Of a stretch of DNA of 52,564 nt, positions 1-13,100 are shown in pieces. Position numbers and translations under genes: made by a program. The notes beneath the pieces are model-generated. The model had not been told where the DNA came from. It was given only the letters and a program-made list of their open reading frames with translations, and made no database searches. Source of the DNA: Poronia punctata (lineage: Eukaryota > Ascomycota > Sordariomycetes > Xylariales > Xylariaceae); assembly GCA_022579005.1 (NCBI GenBank), contig MU401692.1, forward strand, positions 1 to 52,564. Direction: 5' to 3'. Every line of letters begins with the position of its first letter. Within the stretch, counting starts at the first letter, position 1.

Positions 1-3000
1 GCTTTAATATAAAATAAGTTTAATATTTAAATAAATTAGCATTTTTATTAAAATATATTAAATTATAATAATTTAAAAAATAAAGCTACTTTTAATAACT
101 TTTAAAAGTTTATTTAGTAAAAAAACGTTAACTTAAAGCTATTTAAGTAAAATTTTTAAAAGTAATTATATAAGCTTTAGTAATAAAAAAACAAAAACTT
201 AAACTTTTTTTTTATTAGTAAGTATTACTATAAAAGCTTAAAAGCGCTATATTGCTAAAAAATAATAATTAACTAGCTTTTAACTATTAATATAAGCTTT
301 AAAAAAAGCTAAAAAAAGTTTTAATAAAGTAGCATATATTATTTAAAAATATAGTAATAATATATTATAAAGCTAAAAAGTAATAAAGTACTTAATACTA
401 TATTAATAAAAAGTATAAACTGCTAAAAAAGCAAAAATATGCTAAACGCTTATTAAAGCAAAAAAGTTAATAAATAACTTAAAAACGCTTAAGCAGTTTA
501 AAAAAAAACTAATAACTTATTAAAATAATAAATAAATTAAAACTAAAGCAAATTAGTATATATTAGCAATAATTTAATAAAGTACTACTATTATAGCAAA
601 AAAAGCTATATAGCTAAATATTACTTAAAAAATAAGTAATTAGTATTAAATTACTACTTAAACAAAGTTAAATAAAAACTTTTTAAATAGCTTAAAAGCA
701 AAGTATAAAATATTTAAGTAGCTTAGTTAACTTTTAAAAATAAAAAGTTAAAAGCTAAGCTAAAATAAGTTAATATATTTAATTTATTTTAGTAAAGTTT
801 TATAAAGCATTTAGTACTATAAAACTATTTTATATAATAGCTATAGTTTTTTTAAATAGCAAGCAAAAAGTAAAAAAGGTTATTATAAATATAAATATAA
901 AAGTATAAGTTAATATTATATATAAAAACTTTAAAAAAAAGCACTTATAAAAAGTAAATATATTATTACTTTTATTAATAAAATTAAATAAAAAGCTAAT
1001 AAAGTACTAAGTAGCTTATATAGCTAGTTTTTAAATAATTAATACTTAAAAGGTTAAAAAACTTTTAAGCAAATATTTTATATAATATATAAAAAGCAAA
1101 AAGTATTAAAGCTTTTAATATTATAGCTAAAAATAAGTTAGTTAAATATACTATTAAATATAGTTTTTATTTAATAATTTTATAGTAAATATTAAAAAAT
1201 AAATTTTAAAAAGTTTATTAAAAACGTAGTTAGTAGTTAAGCAATATATGTTGCTAATTTAATAAGTATAAGTATTAGTTTAAAAAAAAAGGTACTATTT
1301 TTTAAAATTAATAATAAGCTTAGCACTAAAAATAAAATTAATTTATTTAAGTACTTTAAAAGGTTTTAATATATATACTTTAAGCTATTAGCAAAAAAGT
1401 TATTAGTGCTAAAAAAAGCATAATATATAATAAATTTAATAAAAAAAGCATAAGTACTATTTAGTTTAATTTACTTTATTATAAAGGCTTAATAATAAGT
1501 GCTTAAAAAGTACTTTAAAAAAAACTTTTAAATAAGCTATATATAGTACTTAAAAGTAAATATAAAAGCTTTTATTTTATTTATATAAAAAAAAAACTAT
1601 AAAGCTTTATATTAATTATAAACGCTTAAATAAAGTAACTATAAAAAATAAGTATTTTTTACTTTTTATATTAGAAATAATAAATAAGCTTAAGTTAGCA
1701 AAAGTCTTTTTAAAGCTAAACTTTAAAAATACTTACTATTATATTTAAATTAAATATAGTAATAAGTAAAAAACTGCTTTTTAAATAAAATATAAGCATT
1801 TTAAATATATAATTATATTTTTTAAACTAACTAATGCTTTTATAACCTTTTAAGCTTATATATATAAAGCATTAGCTAAGCTAGTAAATTATATTTATAT
1901 AGTTTATTTAAATAATATTATAGTTTTTAAAAAAAATAAAAACAAAAAATAAAAAGCATTTTTAATTAGTTTATAAGCAGTTAGCAAAATATTAACTATT
2001 TATAAAGCTATTAAAGTATAAGTTTTTTAAAATAAAAATAAAGTTTTTAAAGTTTATTATTATAATTAAAAAAATAAAAATAAATTTTTAAAAAGTTGCT
2101 GCTATTTAAAAATAAAAAGTACTAACTTTAATATATAATATATAAGTATTTTTAAAATTTGCAAACTTTTATAAAAAGTTTATAGCTAAGTATATAAACA
2201 TTATAGCGCTAATTATAGCAATTTTAAAAAGTTATATTTTGCTAAGCTATGTTTTTAAGTAAACCTTAAAACTAAATTAAGTATTTAAAAATATAAAAAA
2301 AGCTTTTATATTAGCAACTACTTTTTATTACTAAAATAGCTATTTAACTATTAAAGTAAAAATAAACGCGTTAATAAAAGCAATATTAAAAATATTATTA
2401 TAGCTTTATAAAAAAAATATAAAAACTAGTTACTTACTAATTATAAAAGCTTATAAATATAAAAGCTAAATAGGTAATAAGCTAGCAAAAGCTTTTAATA
2501 AGTATAAAAAGCTATAAGCATTAATAGCAATATTTTTAAAAAAATAAATACAACTTTTATAGTATAAACAAATTATATAGCTTTAAAAGGTATAGTTAAC
2601 TTACTAGCGCAAAACTTTTTAAAAAAGCTTGCTTACTAAGTATATAAATTAGCATAGTTTAATTTTAATATAAAATATTAATTAAGCATATTAAATCTAG
2701 CAAATAAACTATTAAAAAAGCTAAATTATATAGCTAAAAGAATCTAGTATAAAAATATAATATTAACGTTAAAAAAAAACTTTAACTAGTTAGCAAGCTG
2801 CTATAAAAAATATAATAGTTATTAGCAAAAATCTTTTTTAAAAAAACAAATATTAGCTTATATTACTAAAGCAGCTTAAAAAGCTTTATTAAACTTATAC
2901 TAATTAGCTTATTTAATAATAAAAGTATAAATTATAAACTTATAAGCTTATAAAGCGCTAAACTTTTGCTATATAATTATAAACAATTTTTAAAAGTAAA

Positions 3001-5040
3001 AAGGTAAAAAGTATTAATATATATGCTTAACCTATATATTATATACTATATAAATAACAATAGTAACTTATTTAATAAAAACTACTACTAAAAGTATAAA
3101 AACTGCTTTTTAAAAAAAAAAAAAGTAAAAGCTATTATTTATAACTAATATATTTTATATACTAAAGCTAAAAGATTAGCTTAAAGCAAAATAGCCTTTT
3201 AATTAATAGCTTTAATATAATTTTATAAAATAGTTTATAAAGTATAAGCTAAAAACCTTACTTTTATAAAACTTATAAAAATTATATACTATAAAGCTAA
3301 AATATATAAAAAATATTATATTAATAATAAAAAAATATTATATTTTAAAAATTAGCTAGTAGTTTTAGCTTAAAAAGTTTTAATAAAGCAACTAATATAC
3401 TAGCACTATAATAATTTAAAAGCTAAGTATATAAAAAAATTAAAATAGCTAAGTTATTATAGCGCAAGTTTTATTAAAAAGGTTTAAAGTAAAACGTTTA
3501 AAAATACGTTACTAGCTATATATAATATAAAAAAGCTTAAAGCTAAAATATAAACTTTATACAAAGCTTTAGCTATTACTTTTACTAAAGCAGCTTTTTT
3601 AAAAAATTATTTTAAATTTTATTATAAAACTATTTTTATATATAAAAGCAAATAGCAACGTTTATAATACAATTTTAGTTCTTATAAACTAGTTTATAAA
3701 AAAAATATTATTTATTTTTATATAAAAACGCTTAACGCTACTAAGCTTATAATAATTATATACTATAAAATAAACTGTTAATATAAATCTTTTTAAAAAA
3801 TTATAAATAATAAAAATAAACTTATTATAAGCAAATTTTTAAAAAAGTTTTATAAAGTATAAAAAATATATTAGTAGCTATTTACTATATAATACTTTTA
3901 AACTAATAATTAAATAAAATAAGTATACTAAACTTTAAAAAAGTATTTTTATATTTTTTATAATAGTAAGCTAAATAGCTAAATAAAAGTATTAGGAAAT
4001 ACTAAGTTTATATATAATAATAGCTAATACGTTACTATAAGCTACTTACTATTTAAAGCGCTATATAAATACTACTTAAAAAGCATTAAATATATACTAA
4101 AGCAGCTTTAATTTAATATTTAAAAAGTAAAAAAAAAGCTATAGTAAATAAAAGCTATACGCTATATAGTTTATAAGCATTAAAAGTAAATAGTTAAGTT
4201 AATATAAAAATATTATAATAAGCATTATATACTAAAAACTTTTAAGCAAGTAATATAATAAAGTTATTAATAATATACTTTAAGTTTAAGTATAAAAAAA
4301 AGCTAGCTTTTATATATATTTAAGTTAAAGTTTTTAAAAAAGTAAAAACTTAAGCGTACTAAATTAAATTATTTAAAATTTATTTTTAAGTTTATAATAT
4401 ATTTTATATATTATTACTTAAATTATAAATAAACTAGCTAAAAAATAGCATTTAAACAGCGTTATTTAAGTTAAAAAATAAATAAAAAAAATAAATAATA
4501 AAAAACATTATTTTATATTAAAATAACTAATGTAAATAAAAATACTAAGTAAAATAAAAAGGCTAGCTAGTAAAATATAATACTTAAAAGCTAGCTAAAT
4601 ATTTAGCAAATATAAAGTACTTATTAAACTAATATAAAAAAAAAGTTAAAAAAGTTTATACTAAATAAAATAACAAGAAAAATAATTATATTAGTATATA
4701 AGCACTAAAGTTATAAAGTTTATAACTTAGTTAATAAAAAAATAATAAGCTATTATTAAGCAAGCTAAGCTAAGCTATAGTATTATAAAATAAAAAACTT
4801 ATACTTTAATAAACTTATTATAACTAAAGCGTATTTAAACTACTAATATAAAAAGTATTATTACTAAGTAAAAAGTTAGCAAGCAAAAGCTAAAAAGTAG
4901 CTAAAAAAGCAAATAATATACTATATTATTAAAATAGCTATAACTAAAAATAAGTAGCGCAATTTAATAAGTATTATAAATAAAGCTAGTAGTAGTAGTA
5001 AAAACTATATTATAAGCAAAAATCTTTTAATAAGCTTTAC
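1..5040 (+). mobile_element. Ty3/gypsy-like LTR retrotransposon remnant, heavily point-mutated, left end outside window
   Basis: This is an A-rich strand with no open frame longer than a few dozen codons. Read through the stops, the + strand still shows a Ty3/gypsy pol: a reverse transcriptase core at about 1741-1950, then FANFYKKFI-like residues at 2158-2184 (the FxNFYRRFI segment that follows RT in this superfamily), then RNase H-like and possible integrase sequence to about 3.7 kb. The changes seen are G-to-A and C-to-T (the DD of the catalytic motif reads NN, arginine and tryptophan codons read as stops), so the element is dead. No flanking LTR pair was found: the left end lies outside the window and the right end at about 5 kb is a guess from the change in strand composition. 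Confidence 0.75.
1741..2190 (+). pseudogene. Ty3/gypsy reverse transcriptase core, inactivated
   Basis: One + frame reads, in order, a KTAF block, a KYKHFKY block (family: RYGHFEY), an FFKLTNAF block (family: PFGLTNAP), an AYIYKALAKLVNYI helix and VYLNN at 1902-1916 (family: VYLDD, the catalytic aspartates). The motif order and the 84-codon spacing to FANFYKKFI at 2158 fit Ty3/gypsy RT. Both catalytic Asp codons now read AAT, and several Arg, Trp and Gln codons read TAA, all explained by C-to-T or G-to-A change. ACT and GCT codons (Thr, Ala) survive, which is informative about the mutation context. Non-functional. Confidence 0.85.
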
Positions 5041-6204
5041 TAATTTTAAAACATATTTTAATATTTTTATTTTTATAAATTTCTTTAACATTTAGCTCTT
5101 TATTAGCAGCTTTTAAAATAAATATATATAACTAGTACAAGTAAGCATTTAAATTATTTAAAAAGCTATTTTAATACTTTAAAAAATAGCATACTAGGCT
5201 TTATATAAAATATTATTAAAGTTATTAAGTAAAAGCTTTTTTTTGCTAATATAAAACTACTAAGCATTAGCAACTATATTAGCAAGTAAGCAATAAAAGT
5301 ATAAACTATAAAAAAGCAATAATAATAATTAATAAATAATAAATAAAAACTAATTTTTAGTAAATAGTAATATAGCATTTTTGCTTTTCTTTTTACTAAT
5401 ATAACTAGCTTTCTTTTAAAACTAACTATATATTAAAAAGCTAAGCTTATTTTAAAAAAACAAAATATATGCTAACTTATAGCTATAAAAATATTTTTTA
5501 ATAAAGTAGCGTTTTTTTGCTTATTATTATTATTATTATTATTTTTAGCTTTAATAATAGTAGCTTAATAAGTTTGCTAAACTATAAAAGTTTTAATAAA
5601 AAAGTAAAGAGTATACTATATAATATTTTAAGCTATATTAAGCAAAGTAAAAAGTATTTAAAAAAAATTAATATTTAGCAAAACTAATAAGTAAAAAAAC
5701 AGCAAACGTATAATATAATAGCTATAATAGTTATGCTTATAAAAAGCATAATTAACGTTGCTAAAGTAATAAAAATCATAAATATAAAAATTTAATATAT
5801 ACTAAAAACGTAATACTAGCAAAGGTTTTTACTAAGCATTATTATAACTTTTAACTTATTACTATTTAGCTAAGCAAGATTATAATTAAAATTAAAAATT
5901 TTATAATTTAAAAATAACTAACTTAGTTTTATATTAAAAGTATGCTAGTATATAAACTTAAAATAAAAAAGCTTTAAAGGCAATATAATAATAGTTGCTT
6001 AGCAAAACGCTTAATAAAATAGTACTGCTAAAAAAAGCAAATACTAAAAATAAAGTTATAAAATTAAAAAAAACATATAAAGCAAAATATACGCTAATAA
6101 GTTAATAAAAAAATAGCTTTTAAAATATAATAAAGCAATTTAATTAATTAAATTAAAAGGTAAGCTAATTAGTAAATATACTTATAAATGCTATAATTAG
6201 TAAA
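5041..6204. other. Degenerate AT-rich sequence without recognisable gene
   Basis: Composition is mixed A-rich and T-rich, with stops in all frames. It contains a short (TTA)n run at about 5521-5543. It may hold the decayed 3' end and LTR of the gypsy element to its left, but I found no repeat pair to prove it. Confidence 0.5.
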
Positions 6205-6450
6205 AACTAGCAACTTAAAAAAAAAGGCAATATAATAAAGCACCTAGCTAAAAAACTTACTTACTAAGCTATTTATATATAAACTATATACTAGCTAAAG
6301 CAATATTAATTAATAGCTAAAGCTTTGCTAGTTATACCTTTTTTAATCCTTTTAACTAGTTTAGTTACCTACTTAGCTAACTAAACAAAAGTTATTTAAT
6401 ATACCTAGTTTTTAAAATCGCTAGCAACATTACCTTATAACTACCTTATT
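6205..6450. repeat. Dispersed repeat E, copy 1
   Basis: About 245 bp that align in the same orientation with 41010-41255. Shared landmarks are ATATAATAAAGCACCTA, a TTACTAAGCTA block, TATATATAAACTATA, an AATTAATAGCTAAA block and AAAGTTATTTAATATA. It lies just left of the insertion site of the 10 kb LTR element. The parent element is unknown; it could be an LTR or subterminal part of a further family. Confidence 0.6.
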
Positions 6451-6534
6451 GCTTAAACCCTTATAGTTTTAAAGCACCTAGGCTATACTATATAAAGTAG
6501 CAAAATATAAAGTTTTAGTAACTAGTTTAGTAAA

Positions 6535-7195
6535 TCTAATAGATTATATTAACTATATCTAGCAAAGTAAAAGGTAAAAAATAGTGCTAAGATTAGCGTA
6601 GCTAGTATATATATTAAACATATAAGATTAATTAATATATTATATAAATAGTTTATAAGTAAGCGTTGCTTAACCTTTATAGTTAAGCAATATTTATATT
6701 TATTTTAGTTATATATTAGTTAAGTAGTTTAACTTACGCTTTATTTATAATAGCTATAAGGTAAATTATGCTTGCTGCTTAATTAAGTAATAAGTAAAAT
6801 ACGCTTTACGCTTTTTACTTTTTTAATATAATATACGTTTTATTTTAGCTTTATTTTTAACGTGATAATTATTTAATAATTTAAAAGTATTTTTATTTAG
6901 TGCTATATAAATAATGTATAGCAAATATGCTTTATATTAAGTATATACTTTTTTTATAAATTATTATATATAATTTTATTATTAATAAAGTTAAAATAAT
7001 TGCAGCCTAATTTATAAAGTGCATAGTTAATTTTTTAATTAACGTGCTATATATATTGTATTTTTTAAAATAAGGTTTGCTTATTTTTTTAATATTAAAT
7101 TAATTATAGCTTAATTTGCTAATATGTACTAAACGCTTTTTTACTTTAATAATAACTACTTAGTTATTTTTAAAGTTAACCTTTTATTTATTATA
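6535..7195. repeat. Family I LTR, left copy (A)
   Basis: Begins TCTAATAGATTATATTAAC and ends TTTATTATA. Aligns along its whole length with 15886-16550 and 24299-24953. It is strongly mutated: many TC, CC and GA sites that are intact in the right-hand copy read TT, CT and AA here. Confidence 0.85.
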
Positions 7196-10100
7196 TACTT
7201 TTTATTTAAACTAAATAGTATAAATATTAACATAAAGCTTTTTTAACTTTTATAGTATAAAGGAAAATATATAAAAATAAAACTTGATTTTTAAATTAAA
7301 TTTAAATATAGCACACTAAGCATAACTAATTAAATCCTTTTCTACTAATATAGTAAATAAAGTATATATAAAAAAGTAGCTTAAAGTAACTAGCACTTTT
7401 AGCTTTTATAGTTACATTTAATTAAACGTTTTATAAAATTCTTAAAAAAACGCATACTTAGTACTTTATTTAATTGCTTATTTTATAATTAAAGTTTTTA
7501 CTTATACTTTATACTTTATTAAGTATAAACTTTATACTTTTATTTTTTAAAGTTTTTAAATGTTTTTGCTTAACTATATAATACTTATACTTTAGTTAAA
7601 TATACTTTTATAAGTATTTTGTATTAAGTTTATATATGCTTAGCGCTTAAAGTACCTTATACTTATATACTAGTTTTCTTTGCGCACTTATATTTTTAAT
7701 TACTAAAAGTGTTTTTTACTAAGTACTAACTTTTTAATTTAAATTAGTACTTTAATTACTAATTGCTATAGCGTAATTAAAAAATAATATATTTATTATT
7801 TATTTATTCTTATTTATTTTTATACTAGCTATACTAGCTAATTATATAATGCTTTTTATAAATATAAAAACTACACTTTTTTTATTTATATTATAACCTT
7901 TCTTTTAACTTTTTATTTCTAAGTAACTTATATATATTAGCTATTTACTTTTTAAAACTTTTATTATATATATTTTATTTACTTTAAGCTTTTTTTATTT
8001 AAAGCTTTTATTTTTTTTATATTTTTATAACTTTAATGAGTATATATAGTAGTATTAAGTAATAGTATTTATAAATCTTTTTTTAAGCTTGCGCTATATT
8101 TTTTTATATTAACTTATTTTTTATATGTATATTAGTTTAAAACAGTTTTAGCTTGCTTTTGCTTTTACGCTTTTTGTTTTCTTTTATACGTTTTGCTTTA
8201 ATTTTAATTTTGCTTATTATATTCCTTATTATATTTGTTTTGCTAGCGCTTGCGCTTATACTATTACTGCTTTAGCTTATTAAATAGCTTGCTAAGCTAA
8301 TAATATTTATCGCTTTTAAAAAAAAAATGCTACTTAGTTTTAGTTTTATAAGGCTTTTAAATTTAAGTAAGTTATTTATATATATCTTTTATTATATAAT
8401 TATATTTCCGCTTTTTTAATTTTTATATATTGTAAATATAATCTTAACAAGTTTTTTATATAAAAAAAAACTATTATTGCTTTTTATTTTATATTAGTTT
8501 TTATATTACTTTTTTAGTTGTTTTTATAAGCTTTAATAAATTAAACTTTGCCTTTAATAAAAAGGTATTATATAAGCTTTTAGCTTTTCTTTTGTTTTTT
8601 TTAAACATTTAAAACAACTTTTACTTTTTACGCTTTGCTTTCCTTTTTACTTTTTAAGTTTTATTATTGCTTTTAGTTTTTGCTTTTCAGTTTTTAGTAC
8701 GCTTTTTTGTTTTGCTTTAGCTTTTGTTTGCTAAATACTTTATTCTTTTTATGTTTTTGCTTAACAACTTTAACTTTACTTTTAGTTTTTATACTGCTGC
8801 TTTGTTTTTAGTTTTTTATATTTAAAATAGTTAAGCTTTTAATTAAAACTTTTAGACTATTTATTATAATATTAAAAGATATTTACGCTTACCTTGCTAG
8901 CATTAACCTTTTTTTTTCATTTCTCTTTAAGTTTTTAGCTTAATGCTTTTACGCCTTTTAGCTTTAAAGCTTACTTTAAGTACTAATAGTGCTTTCTTTT
9001 TTACTCCTTTTTTTATTATTATTTTATAAATTGTATTACTAGTTCTAAACGCTTTTTAGTTATATTTGCTATTTTTTTGCTATTTTTAATAGTTATTATA
9101 AAGTTAATATTAGCTATTTTAAAGTTGCTAAAGCTAGTTTTTAAATTTATTACTTTTATTTTTAAAGTTACTATAATTATAAACTAATATAAATATTTTT
9201 TATATATACTTTATTATTTTATACTAACTTAAATTATGTAGTAAACTTAAATTATATAACTTTGCTTATTGCTTTTATAAAGCTTTACGCTTTAAGTAAA
9301 TTAAATAACTTTAAAATAATATTATAAGTATTTCTTTTATTATATAATTATTATGCTTACTAACTTAATATTAGCATATTAGTAAGCTTTTTGCTACTAT
9401 TTACTTTTTTTAAGGTTTATTAAATTAAATGTTTAATAAAACTAGAAATATATTTTAAAAAAGATTAAAGTAAGTAGTTAGCTTAAAAGTTATAAGTTTA
9501 AACTATTAATAACTAGTTTAGCTTTAAAAGTTATTTAAAATTAAATAGTATTAGTATAACTTTTTTTTATTACGTTTTCTTTTATATTTTATAATGTACT
9601 TACTATTTAACTTATATATATTTGCTAACTTATTGTTTTTATACTTTATATTATATACTTTTTATATATATTATATATGTTTTAACTTAGCACTTTAATA
9701 TATTATAAATTTAGTATTATATAAAAGTGTTTAAATATAATATAAAAAAGCTTTTTAGTTAAACTATTAGCTAGCATGTTTTTAGTTAAAATATACTTAA
9801 TTTTAAAAGGTCTTTAAAAATATTTATACTAAATATATATATTTTACATATTTATATGCTGCAATTAAGTACTAATCCTTTTTTATTTACTTATTATAAG
9901 CTTAATAGCTTAAGTGTTATTATAATAAATTGTTTAATTTTAAATAAAGTTTAAGCATAGCGTTTTTAATAAGCACTTAATTACTATAAGCTTTTACGCT
10001 ATAGCCTTTAAAATAATTAGTTTTGTTTTAATTATTAATATAAATATAGTAAATTATTAATATGCTTTTTATATAATAAAATTACTTTAAAAGTTTATTA

Positions 10101-13100
10101 AGTATTAAGTTTTTTTATTATTTATAAATAATGTATTACTTAAAATAAGTAAGGCTTAAGTTGGATCTAGCGTACTATTTATTATTATCTTTAACGTATA
10201 CGTTTAAAATAAGTAATAAATTATTTAATTTATAGCTTTATAATAATTTAAGCTAAAATTTATAAAAAAGCGCAATAGTAATAAAGCTATATATGCTATA
10301 TTTAGCTTAGTTATAATTATTTTATAAATAATTCACTTAAAATGCTTTTAATATATTTTAATTATTTTTATAGTTATAATACTTTTAAATTTTATAAGTT
10401 TTTTATATAATAAAGAAATAACTAGTATTTAGCTTAAATTAGCTTAGTAAAAGCGCTTAGCTACTTTTTTACTATATTGGTTATAAAGTAAAAACATGTT
10501 TTATTTTAAATAATATATATTTTAAAAAACTGTATAATAGTTTTTTAGTTTTTAATTTTATAGCGTTTTTTAATTTTTTTAAATAATTAAAGCTACTTTA
10601 TGCTTATTTAATTTATTATAAATAACTAAATAGTTTTTAATATAAAATATAATAAAAACTAATTAATTTTTAATATACTATAAACATAGTCTTTTAAATA
10701 ATAGTTTACGCTTAAATATTTTAACTATTAATATAAACTTTATATATTAAAAAACAGTAACTCTTTTAACTTATAATGTGCTTTAAGTCTTAATATTATT
10801 TTTTCCTTTTATAATTAACTTATTTAGTACTTTATAAAATATAAGTTTTATTTTTTTATAGATTTTATTAAAAAATATACTTTTAATATTAAATTATTTA
10901 AATTTATAATTCTTTTTAGCTATAATTACTATTATAATTTTAAATGTTATTATTGCTAAAATAACTATATAAGTTAACTAGAAAGTTTTTATTTACTATT
11001 AATTACTTTATATTATAAGTTATGCTTTATACTTTATAAAAAAACCTTTTTATTAAACATATATAAATATTTATTTAAGTAGTAATAGCTTTTTATTTGC
11101 TTTGCTTTTAAAGATTTTCTTTATTATATTAAGCATAAGCATTTAAGTTAAGTTATACTTTATACTTTTTTAAAATTAGTTTTTAAAAAACTATATAGCT
11201 AAGTTTTTTACTTTAAAAGTAGTAGCTTAGTAAAGTTATTATAATATATATACTTTAATAGCGCTATACTAATTCTTTTCGCTGCTATTTATTATATAGC
11301 TACTATAAATATTATATATAGCGTTTTATTCTTATAATTGCTTATATATAAAGTATTTCTATATTTTAAAACAAATATTTACAAAAACTTTATAAACTAA
11401 TTTCTTTTAAAAATAAAAATATTTTCTTTTTATATTATATAGTAGCGTATATTATATAGCTTAAGTTATTAAAGTTATTTAAATTTTTTAGCTTAATCTT
11501 TATAAGTTTTTAGCTTATTTATAAAGCTAGCAAGTAAATCCTTTTTATATATTTACGTTTTACTTTAAGCAGCGTTCTTTCTTGTTTCTTTTTCATTTAA
11601 AACTTTATAAAATTGCTTTATTTTACTTTTTTTTTCTTTACTAGAAACCTTTTTATCTTTTAATAAAAGTTGCTTTAAATTCTTTATAAAGGTGTTAAAA
11701 GGATCGCTTATAATAATTAGCTTTTCCTTTATTACTACTATTCTTTTTCTTTTTTTAACTTTTAATAACCTCTTTATTAATATTTATAAAAGTGCTAGTT
11801 TTTTAAAAGTATTATAAATTATAATAGCCTTTTAGCTTTTAGTTACTATACTTATATTAGCAAAGTAACTACTTTTATATATTTTAATTATACTAGTATT
11901 TTTGCTTTTTTTATATATTATTTTTATATTAGCTATATAGCTTTTTATATAAAATATAACTATATTAATAGCTTAAAAACTTTTGCTTATTATATAAATG
12001 CTTTTTTTATATATTGTTTAAAAGCTATTAAGCATTACTTAATTATTTTTAGCTTTGCTTAGCTACTTTTAATGCTATACTTTGCTTAAGTTAGCTTTTT
12101 TTGTTGAAATTACTTTTAAATAGCTAGCCTTTTTTATGTTTGCTTAAATTCAAGTTTAAATATAAAAGCTTTACTTTTAGTTTAAATTTAATTAAATATT
12201 CTTTTTTGTTTTTTTGCTTTTTTTTATTTGCTATTGCTTTTGCTACTACTTTTTAAAAAAAGAATAGCTTATTTTTTATTTTTAAAATAATTAACTACTT
12301 AATTTATACGCTAATTAATAGCTTATTTCTTTAATTAGCTAGTTACTTTTTTTATACTTTAGTTAACTACTTATTTCTTTATAGTATATATAGTAAAAGT
12401 ACTTAATAAAGCTATATTTTAAATTCTTTAATTTTAAATAAAAATTTAAATATGTTTTAAGAGCGCTGCTTTTAAGCTTATTATATTATATGTTTTTATA
12501 TTAAATTTAATAAAAGTTGTACACTTTTTTTATTTAGTTTTTTTATATTAATACTTTCTTTAGGTTTTTTTAAAATTGCTTACTTTAAACTAGCTTTAGT
12601 AGTTTAAATATTAATAAAAAAATAAAAGTTTTTTTATAAATAAAGTTTTAAAATATATTTAACTTTTTCTATTAGTTTTTTAACTATACTTATTTTTAAC
12701 TTTTGCTTTTAAAAGCTTTTAAGTAGCTATACTATATAGTGCTTACTTTTAAGTTAATTAGTTTTTTATAGTATTTCTTTTAATACTTTTGCTATTATAG
12801 CTATGCTTTTAACTTTTTATTAAATAGTGTATTAATAAAGTGCTAAAAATTAATTAACTTTAGCAAATTTATACATTTCTATACTTATATAAATTCTTTT
12901 TATATAATTTTTAATCTTATAAAACTGCTATTTATTAAACTTAATATTTTAAGTTATAATAAACTTTTTTTTATACTTAGTATTTATACTTAGTATATAT
13001 TAAATGCTATATATTTAACTATATAATTAATATATATAGCTTAATATTAAATCTTTGCTTATTTTTATTAGTAACGTAATTTTGCTTTAATAAGTATACT

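Noticed and set aside
10020..10060. YINN reading on - as a YIDD reverse transcriptase motif
   Set aside because: No neighbouring RT blocks in the same frame; four residues in AT-rich DNA are not evidence.
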